Below are positions 57,371 to 64,000 of a stretch of DNA of 64,000 nucleotides, piece after piece. The position numbers were made by a program, and so were the translations under genes. Origin of the DNA: Cranoglanis bouderius (lineage: Eukaryota > Chordata > Actinopteri > Siluriformes > Cranoglanididae); assembly GCA_023630585.1 (NCBI GenBank), contig CM042539.1:7367255-7431254 (forward strand), in the 5' to 3' direction. The first letter of the stretch is position 1, and each line of letters begins with the position of its first letter. Under the pieces are notes generated by a model. It saw only the letters and a list, made by a program, of their open reading frames with translations, was not told the DNA's origin and did no database searches.

Positions 57371-58960
57371 TCAAATCAAAATCAAAATCAAAATCAAACC
57401 TATGTAGCCATCATAGAGATCAGGAACTGAACTTGGAACATGGTCGGAACCTGGGCTTGGACTTGCAACTGGACTAGGAACTAAATGAGGAACTCGACTG
57501 GGACTGGGAACAGGATTAGGATTAACCTCCCTGAGCAGCTCTGCTGTGGAGACCTTCTGCTGGGCCTCCGGCTGGAGCTCGGGGCTGGAGGTTTTCTCGT
57601 GGACCTCCGATACGAGCAGGCCAGGAGAGGAGGTTTCCTCTTGATTCTCGGGCTGGAGCTCAGTGCTGGAGGTCGCCACGTTAACCTCCCTGAGCAGCTC
57701 CACTGTGGAGACCATCTGCTGGGTCTCCGGCTGGAGCTCGGGGCTGGAGGTCGCCACGTTAACCTCTCTGAGCAGATCCACTGTGGAGACCTTCTGCTGG
57801 GCCTCCGGCTGGAGCTCGGATATGGAGGTCGCCACGTTAACCGCCCTGAGAAGCTCCGCTGTGGAGACCTTCTGCTGGGCCTCCGGCTGGAGCTCGGGGC
57901 TGGAGGTCGCCACGTGGACCTCCGATACGAGCAGGCCAGGAGAGGAGGTTTCCTCTTGATTCTCTGGCTGCTGCTTGGGGCTGGAGGTCGCCTTGTTAAC
58001 CTCCCTGAGCAGCTCCGCTGTGGAGACCTTCTGCTGGGCCTCTGGCTGGAGCTCGGGGCTGGAGGTCGCCATGTTAACCTCCAGTTGTAGCTCCCTTGAG
58101 GAGACTTCCTGCTGGGTCTCTGGCTGGAGCTCGGGGCTGGAGGTCGCCATGTTAACCTCCAGTTGTAGCTCCCTTGAGGAGACTTCCTGCTGGGTCTCCA
58201 GCTGGAGCTCGGGGCTGGAGGTCGCCATGTTAACCTCCAGTTGTAGCTCCCTTGAGGAGACCTTCTGCTGGGCCTCCGGCTGGAGCTCGGGGCTGGAGGT
58301 CGCCATGTTAACCTCCAGTTGTAGCTCCCTTGAGGAGACCTTCTGCTGGGTCTCCTGCTGGAGCTCTGAGGGTGCCCGCCGGTGGAGCCGCTTATGCACC
58401 CGCCAGCTGCCCTTGAAACAGCTTTGGGAGCAGAAGTAGCTGCTCCTTACTCCCTGGTTCCTGCAGGTGGGGCACTGCAGGATGGCTGGTCGGGTGCATC
58501 CCTCGGTGGAACACTCCTGGTTTTGGGGATGAGAGGTGCAGGCCGCCACGTTAGCCCGCTTACTCCCATAATGTTGCAGGAAAGAGTGGCTAGGTCGGTC
58601 GCCCAGACAGTCCTTTCCCAAAAAGGTCCTGAGGTCGGGTTGGAAGTCTGGGCTTCCGAACACCTGGACCAGTAGATCCACAAAGCCCGAAACTGTCTTG
58701 AGCTTCATGGATCCACTGGCAAGGTGAAGCTCCGCCCATTGGCGAGCAGAGCCAACCAAACGAGAGAGGAGGAACCCCACCCACTGTTCCTCGTCGGGCT
58801 TGGGGTCCTCCAAACTCAGGAAATATATTTGTGCCTGCAAACAGAAGCATTGTGGCCAGGTGGTAAAGCCGTCATACTCGTCGGGGGGATAAACAAAGGT
58901 CCAATGGGGAAAAAAAATTGAATTGTATGCAAGCATTTGAAATGTGGCGTGGCATGGCAT
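57371..58960 (-). CDS. Gag-like protein fused to a C6H2 (METAP1-type) zinc finger and 26-residue repeats
   Basis: 529 codons on the minus strand. Residues about 24-110 are gag-like: YPPDEYDGFTTWPQCFCLQA, FLLSRLVGSARQWAEL and FVDLLVQVFGSPDF follow the order seen in the capsid region of Ty3/gypsy (sushi-type) Gag. No CCHC knuckle follows. Instead residues 150-193 hold C-x4-C-x7-C-x2-C-x10-C-x3-C-x7-H-x3-H, including LQCPTC and SYFCSQ-x-CFKGSW, which is the pattern of the N-terminal finger of methionine aminopeptidase 1. Residues about 197-484 are eleven repeats of 26-27 residues (ELQPEAQQKVSTAELLREVN type), and the tail is Pro/Ser-rich. The first ATG after the LTR (58991) is in another frame and ends after 39 codons, so the true start is unsure. 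The product may bind RNA or ribosomes through the finger; that is inference. Confidence 0.85.
   Translation of the reverse strand: MPCHATFQMLAYNSIFFPHWTFVYPPDEYDGFTTWPQCFCLQAQIYFLSLEDPKPDEEQWVGFLLSRLVGSARQWAELHLASGSMKLKTVSGFVDLLVQVFGSPDFQPDLRTFLGKDCLGDRPSHSFLQHYGSKRANVAACTSHPQNQECSTEGCTRPAILQCPTCRNQGVRSSYFCSQSCFKGSWRVHKRLHRRAPSELQQETQQKVSSRELQLEVNMATSSPELQPEAQQKVSSRELQLEVNMATSSPELQLETQQEVSSRELQLEVNMATSSPELQPETQQEVSSRELQLEVNMATSSPELQPEAQQKVSTAELLREVNKATSSPKQQPENQEETSSPGLLVSEVHVATSSPELQPEAQQKVSTAELLRAVNVATSISELQPEAQQKVSTVDLLREVNVATSSPELQPETQQMVSTVELLREVNVATSSTELQPENQEETSSPGLLVSEVHEKTSSPELQPEAQQKVSTAELLREVNPNPVPSPSRVPHLVPSPVASPSPGSDHVPSSVPDLYDGYIGLILILILI
57507..58373 (-). repeat. 78-81-bp coding repeats, 11 copies
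   Basis: Each unit codes for 26 or 27 residues. Four N-terminal units end RELQLEVNMATS. The later ones are of STAELLREVN type, with two units of a third type (ENQEETSSPGLLVSEVH). The order B-C-B-B-B-C-B suggests block duplication. The frame is kept throughout. Confidence 0.93.
58382..58513 (-). other. METAP1-type C6H2 zinc finger coding segment
   Basis: Codes for residues 150-193 of the ORF, with all six cysteines and both histidines present: Cys150, 155, 163, 166, 177, 181 and His189, 193. In METAP1 this finger lies before the catalytic domain and is linked to ribosome association. The catalytic domain is absent here. Confidence 0.85.
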
Positions 58961-58996
58961 GGTGTGCCCTTACTTTCCCCGCTGCATCCATTTTTT

Positions 58997-59008
58997 GGCG
59001 GAGTATTC
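58997..59008 (-). other. Primer-binding-site-like sequence, complementary to own LTR
   Basis: Directly after the 5' LTR, the minus strand reads GAATACTCCGCC. Ten bases (AATACTCCGC) are the exact complement of GCGGAGTATT in the minus-strand LTR (plus 59537-59546). Tf1/sushi elements prime reverse transcription with the folded 5' end of their own RNA, which requires this arrangement. No tRNA match was evident to me. Confidence 0.6.
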
Positions 59009-59901
59009 TGTTACGACACTGGGGTTAAGAGGGAGACAGGATGCACTCGCAGGGGAAAGTGGTGAGTTTATTAGGTACAAACAAAAGGGCACATTCAAAA
59101 GTGATGGGACAACAACACAATAAATACAGAGACAAGCACGTCACTTTTCCAAAAGGGGTTAGCCACAGATGAGAACACTTACAGGGCAAAAACCCAGAAA
59201 ATCATGAAACAGTAATCCAAAGGCTTTCAGGGCAAAAATCCAGGAAATCATGAAACAGTAATCCAAAGACTTACAGGGCAAAAATCCAGGAAATCATGAA
59301 ACAGTAATCCAAAGGCTTACAGGGCAAAAATCCAGGAAGTAGCGAGACATACATTCAGGAACCCGGGAACGCCGGGTAAACAAAAACTTAAGAACTAGCG
59401 CAAGGACCAGGGAACACCTGGTAAACAAAAACCTAGGAAAAACTACGAAGCTTTAGCTTCCTCGCTACCTATCATTATCATCAGGAACATATAGTTACGT
59501 TTAGCTATCACGAGTCACTTTCAGTTATTCTAAAACAATACTCCGCGCTCAAGTGGACAAAAATAGGGGTTTTAGTAACAAAGGTAATCAAAAGCAAACG
59601 AGAAGAAACGCACGACACCTGGAAAGAATAATCAGACAATAACGAGAGAACCAATGACAGAACATGGGAGGAAACAATGTGACACAAACCCAACAGACCA
59701 ATAAGGAAGCGGGGGAAGAGACATAACGTAAACAAAAACAGAGGAGCACATGGCAACGTAAACAAAACCAGAGTCTTTGTGAATGGAATATCCAGCGGAG
59801 AGTTTTTTAATAGCGCTAGAAAGCGCGCAGACATGCTGCTCCGTAGCGGGGCAGCGAGATATGCTGCTCCTTCCCGGAGCAGCGATTGGCGAGAGCTAAC
59901 A
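59009..59901 (-). repeat. 5' LTR (element orientation), 893 bp
   Basis: Runs TGTTACGACAC to GCTAACA. If the RNA starts at the self-priming sequence, R begins near 59546 and U3 is about 355 bp. A TATTTTT stretch lies some 20 bases upstream of that point. The 46-bp repeat has three full copies plus a part (59176-59353). Confidence 0.95.
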
Positions 59902-60480
59902 CATCATGCTTCACTGTTGCCTGCAAACACTCATTCGTGTACCGCTCTCCAGCCCTCGGCAAACAAACTGCCTTCTGCTACAGCCAAATATGTAAAATTT
60001 TGACTCATCAATCAGAGCACCTGCTGCCATTTTTCTGCACCCCAGTTCCTGTGTTTTTATGCACAGTTGAGTCATTTGGCCTTGTTTCCACGTCGGAGGT
60101 CTGGCTTTTTGGCCGCAAGTCTTCCATGAAGGCCACTTCTGACCAGACTTCTCCGGACAGTAAATGGGTGTACCAGGGTCCCACGGGTTTCTGCCAGGTC
60201 TGAGCTGATGGCACTGCTGGACATCTTCCGATTGTGAAGGGAAGTAAGCTTGATGTCTTTCATCTGCTGCAGTAAGTTTCCTTGGCCGACCACCGTGTCT
60301 ATGGTCCTCAACATTGCCCGTTCCTTTGTGCTTCTTCAAAAGAGCTTGGACAGCACATCTGGAAACCCCTGTCTGCCTTGAAATTTCTGCCTGGGAGAGA
60401 CCTTGCTGATGCAGACCAGCGTAGAGTGATTTGAATGACTTCAGTGTGAACGAAGAGTCAGGGATCTTCACTTTGTCAAT
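59902..60480 (-). pseudogene. Tc1 transposon, N-terminal half (split by LTR element)
   Basis: A 186-codon minus-strand ORF (60471-59911) starts with a helix-turn-helix region, LSQAEISRQTGVSRCAVQAL, then KKHKGTGNVEDHRHGGRPRKL, the DNA-binding part of a Tc1 transposase with its GRPRK hook. It then drifts out of frame before the catalytic residues. The upstream terminal repeat is not evident. It continues into 55705 across the LTR insertion. Confidence 0.88.
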
Positions 60481-60564
60481 CTGTTGGAATGCTTACGATT
60501 TCAGAAGTGTTTCAGAAGTGTTCAGAAAGAAAGTTCCTTAAAAAACCAAAGAGTTTATGAAGTG

Positions 60565-60838
60565 ACATGTGAAGGCCAATGTATGGTAACCCATCCTTGG
60601 AATTTGTCCTCTGCATTTAACCCATCCAAGGTAGTGCACACACATTAGGAGTTGTGAACACACACACTACAAACTATGAACAGTGGGTAGCCATTTTTGC
60701 TGCAGCACCCGGGGAGCAGTTAAGGGTTAAGGGCCTTGCTCAAGTGCCAAGCAGTGGCAGCTGGGCGGTGCTGGGATTTGAACTCATGACCTTCTGATCA
60801 GTAGTCCAGCTTCTTAACCACTGAGCTACCACAGCCCC
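60565..60838 (-). mobile_element. tRNA-headed SINE, copy 3 (longer subtype)
   Basis: On the minus strand the head reads GGCTGTGGTAGCTCAGTGGT, the box B region is 'gagttcaaatccc', and the body 'cacttgagcaaggccctta' is shared with copies 1 and 2. The tail differs: it has a 'ctgctccccgggtgctgc' part and a CA-rich stretch ending near 'gatgggttaaatgcagag'. Confidence 0.85.
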
Positions 60839-60849
60839 ATGAGGTTTAG

Positions 60850-61544
60850 TATAAGACAGAGGGATTCAAACTATGGGAAAGAATTGCAGCTGAGGTTAAA
60901 AAAAAATTGTCAGGTGAGGTAAAATACCAAAAAATAAATATTTAAAAGACATTTTAACATCAGAGTACACTGGAATGTACTTCAAAATATGCCAAAAGAG
61001 CTTCTTTTTTTCATAATAAAACAACAGCAGATGAACAGCAGGTGTTTTGTCACCTCTGATGTTAACTGACACTATCTGGAAGCTCCACCCACTCCTAGTA
61101 AACAATTCACATTAATAATGTTTTGGCCCATGCTCACAGTGCTTGAAAGATGCATTAATGCAGCGCCCTCACTTTCGGTGGCGGTAAATGGAGAATGTTT
61201 TGAGTTCAAAGAAAATCCAAAATAATGAAATAGGTCTACAATGAAGTGTTGAAGCAAACACTTTACAAATAATGGTAATGCTACACACAATTGAACAGTG
61301 GTTAACATTTAATATACGTAACGTTCTCTTTACGTTAAGATCAATTTTCAAAAGGGAATTTTAGCCATGGCTACAGATCGACATTTCAGTGTCCGTATCA
61401 ATACTAATCCATACTCTCTTGCCCCCTAGAGATACCTCTATGACACCACTATGACATCACCAATTTCTAAAACTTTAAATCAAAACCAATTCTACTTAAG
61501 AAATTTGCAGTATGAGAGCACAAAGAACTTGGCCGCCTAATGCC

Positions 61545-61545
<1 letters not shown>
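60850..61545. other. Intergenic, no gene seen
   Basis: AT-rich sequence with short domain-less ORFs on the minus strand. Confidence 0.5.
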
Positions 61546-61548
<3 letters not shown>

Positions 61549-61632
<84 letters not shown>

Positions 61633-61636
61633 TTCA
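61549..61636. repeat. (CT)n microsatellite
   Basis: A near-pure CT run of over 40 units. Confidence 0.97.
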
Positions 61637-61649
61637 ATTATTATAACTT

Positions 61650-61960
61650 TCAATGCAAATAGGGATTGTATTTTTCACTATTATGTCCGCTTTGCAGCTC
61701 TGTGGATTCCCGGCTCTGAGCGAGCGAGATAGCTTTGCTGCTAATGTGGCGAAAAGCTTTCACAATACAGGAACGCAGACGCAAGTGAAGCTATCAAAAC
61801 CCCCCGAACGTCACCACGGCTCACTTAATTCAGGCTGAAGGATCCAGGTCAGTCCCCAAAGCTCCAAGAACCTCACTTAAGCCTTTATGTGATGGGATCA
61901 TCAGAAAAGAGCCTCCGAATGTCGCAGCCCACACATGCAGTGTTCAGGCGGAAAAATTGT
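61650..61960. other. Non-repetitive block, possible conserved non-coding element
   Basis: Balanced sequence with 'tttgcagctctgtggattcc' and 'gaaaagctttcacaatacag'. The 61-codon ORF has no domain. Confidence 0.33.
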
Positions 61961-61964
61961 CAGG

Positions 61965-62315
61965 CCAAATTAAATTTTCTGCAAGTCCTCATGCTAGATT
62001 GATTTAGATGATCTTTTTGATGGATTTTTTTTTTTTTTTTTAAGTGAGGCAAATACTAGTGCTGCCAGCTCTTATTCTTATGTAACTAACAAATATATAA
62101 GTATTTTGTAGTTACAGTTCATATTTTAATATTGGAATATAAAGTGCAGTGGAAATAAATATCAGTTCTGTATGACAGTATTTTCCAGCATGCAATAATT
62201 ATTCATAATTTAACAGATTGTAACACTTACAAGTAACACTTTGCATGTTGAATATGAAAAACAGACTTCATATAAAAACTGTAATGAATTTTTCATGGTC
62301 TCACAACTGCTATCT
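61965..62315. other. AT-rich intergenic, no gene seen
   Basis: Contains a T20 run near 62024-62043. Nothing else. Confidence 0.5.
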
Positions 62316-62321
62316 GACCGT

Positions 62322-62610
62322 GTTGTACTGGTACATTTATAGAAGGGATTTATTTATTTATAATCGCACTATCCGGTGTTACCCAGATGAGGATGGGTTC
62401 CCTTTTGAATCTGGTTCCTCTCAAGGTTTCTTCCTCATATCGTCTCAGGGAGTTTTTCCTTGCCACCGTCGCCGCTGGCTTGCTCATTGGGGATAAATTC
62501 ATAAATTTAAAATCTATGTCCTGAATTTCTATACTTCTGTAAAGCTGCTTTGGGACAATGTCCACTGTTAAAAGCGCTATACAAATAAACTGAACTTGAA
62601 CTTGAACTTG
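62322..62610 (+). repeat. Teleost dispersed repeat Y, copy 2
   Basis: Same order of motifs as 31950-32235: 'cactatccggtgttaccca', 'ggttcctctcaaggtttctt', 'gggagtttttccttgccacc', 'gttaaaagcgctatacaaat'. The tail here is (CTTGAA)n, against (TTGAA)n in copy 1. Confidence 0.82.
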
Positions 62611-62637
62611 AACATATGTAAGTAATAAATGTTAAAA

Positions 62638-62665
62638 AACAACAACAACAACAACAACAACAAAA
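62638..62665. repeat. (AAC)n microsatellite
   Basis: A trinucleotide run of about nine units. Confidence 0.93.
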
Positions 62666-63095
62666 CTAGTAGCATAATGGTAGTATGTTACTGTAATAAT
62701 AATTGCAGCGTTACATAATTATTCAACATTTATCTATAAAATAAATTATATCTTAGCACGGTAAAATATATTAAATATATGAAATATAGCTATATTAAAA
62801 TATGAAAGAATCAAAAACAAAGGTAAGATTATCAAGCTTGTTTTAAAAAACTATTATTAGTTTTATCTCATTTAAACAATTTTTTTAAACTAATCTAATC
62901 TATATTAGATGTTTTGTTTATATTGGCAATAAAATATTAATATAAAATATTAATTAATTTAATTAATGAATAAAATTATATTGTCAAAAACAATTTCATG
63001 ATGTTATATAATACTTTAAGCAGAACCTGAAAGGTGTGTGTTATATAATAATTCAAAATTGACCTGGAATTTAATGGTCACACAGCAAAACACAA

Positions 63096-64000
<905 letters not shown>

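Larger units (their letters stand above)
55706..59901 (-). mobile_element. Complete non-autonomous Ty3/gypsy (Tf1/sushi-like) LTR retrotransposon carrying a METAP1-like zinc finger
   Basis: The element is 4,196 bp on the minus strand, bounded by TG...CA and a 5-bp target duplication. It has LTRs of 893 and 1,031 bp, a polypurine tract and a PBS-like sequence complementary to its own LTR. It has one main ORF with a gag-like start and no protease, reverse transcriptase, RNase H or integrase. It would therefore depend on enzymes from a related full-length element. The two LTRs differ at about a dozen single bases by eye plus the copy number of an internal 46-bp repeat, so the insertion is fairly young. 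It interrupts an older Tc1 element. The distinctive cargo is a C6H2 zinc finger of METAP1 type. Confidence 0.9.

Noticed and set aside
57485..58439. Plus-strand ORFs of 154-201 codons across the retroelement
   Set aside because: They are antisense shadows of the repeat-coding part of the minus-strand gag-like ORF.
58382..58513. Finger considered as a Gag CCHC zinc knuckle or a MYND finger
   Set aside because: Spacing is not C-x2-C-x4-H-x4-C, and MYND fingers have a different ligand spacing. The C6H2 order and LQCPTC and CFKGSW words fit METAP1 better.

Overview
The window is vertebrate nuclear DNA, almost certainly from a teleost and probably an otophysan or catfish-like fish. The evidence is the very high density of (CA)n, (GA)n and (AT)n microsatellites, Tc1/mariner transposons, tRNA-headed SINEs with the 'catttggcagac' type tail, LINE remnants, Ty3/gypsy LTR elements and several dispersed repeats common in teleosts. 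I recognise no complete host protein-coding gene. Nearly all ORFs longer than 60 codons read through microsatellites, minisatellites or transposons. The window reads as a gene desert or very large intron, where blocks of non-repetitive, motif-rich sequence (possible conserved non-coding elements, not tested by alignment) lie between repeats.

Layout. 0-3 kb: the end of a Tc1/mariner element, then a 5'-truncated LINE set between two (GA)n tracts. 3-9 kb: a dispersed repeat split by (CA)n, a long (TCCA)n field, a ~140-bp direct duplication and a short interstitial telomeric repeat. 9-27 kb: non-repetitive blocks, microsatellites, a ~430-bp triplication (15.1-16.3 kb), a SINE inside a Harbinger-like MADF remnant (17.5-18.1 kb), low-complexity arrays and a decayed Tc1 (22.8-23.8 kb). 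27-38 kb: arrays, including a 45-bp minisatellite (30.9-31.5 kb) and a ~360-bp satellite-like array (34.9-37.8 kb), plus a speculative exon at 30.4-30.5 kb. 38-46 kb: non-repetitive sequence with an old tandem array of ~390-bp units (42.7-45.4 kb) whose units share TGAGTCA-type sites. 46-55 kb: a palindromic Tc1-type MITE, a SINE, Tc1 and LINE remnants, and two more minisatellites.

The most striking object is at 55,706-59,901. It is a complete 4.2-kb LTR retrotransposon on the minus strand, inserted into an older Tc1 transposase gene with a 5-bp target duplication (CATCA). It has TG...CA long terminal repeats, a polypurine tract and a probable self-priming site of the Tf1/sushi type. Its single large ORF has a gag-like N-terminus joined to a zinc finger whose eight ligands and spacing match the N-terminal C6H2 finger of methionine aminopeptidase 1. 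Eleven 26-27-residue repeats follow. No protease, reverse transcriptase or integrase is present, so it looks like a non-autonomous element that captured a host exon or cDNA.

From 60.5 kb to the end there is a SINE, a (CT)n tract, one more non-repetitive block, a second copy of a dispersed repeat also seen at 32 kb, and AT-rich sequence.
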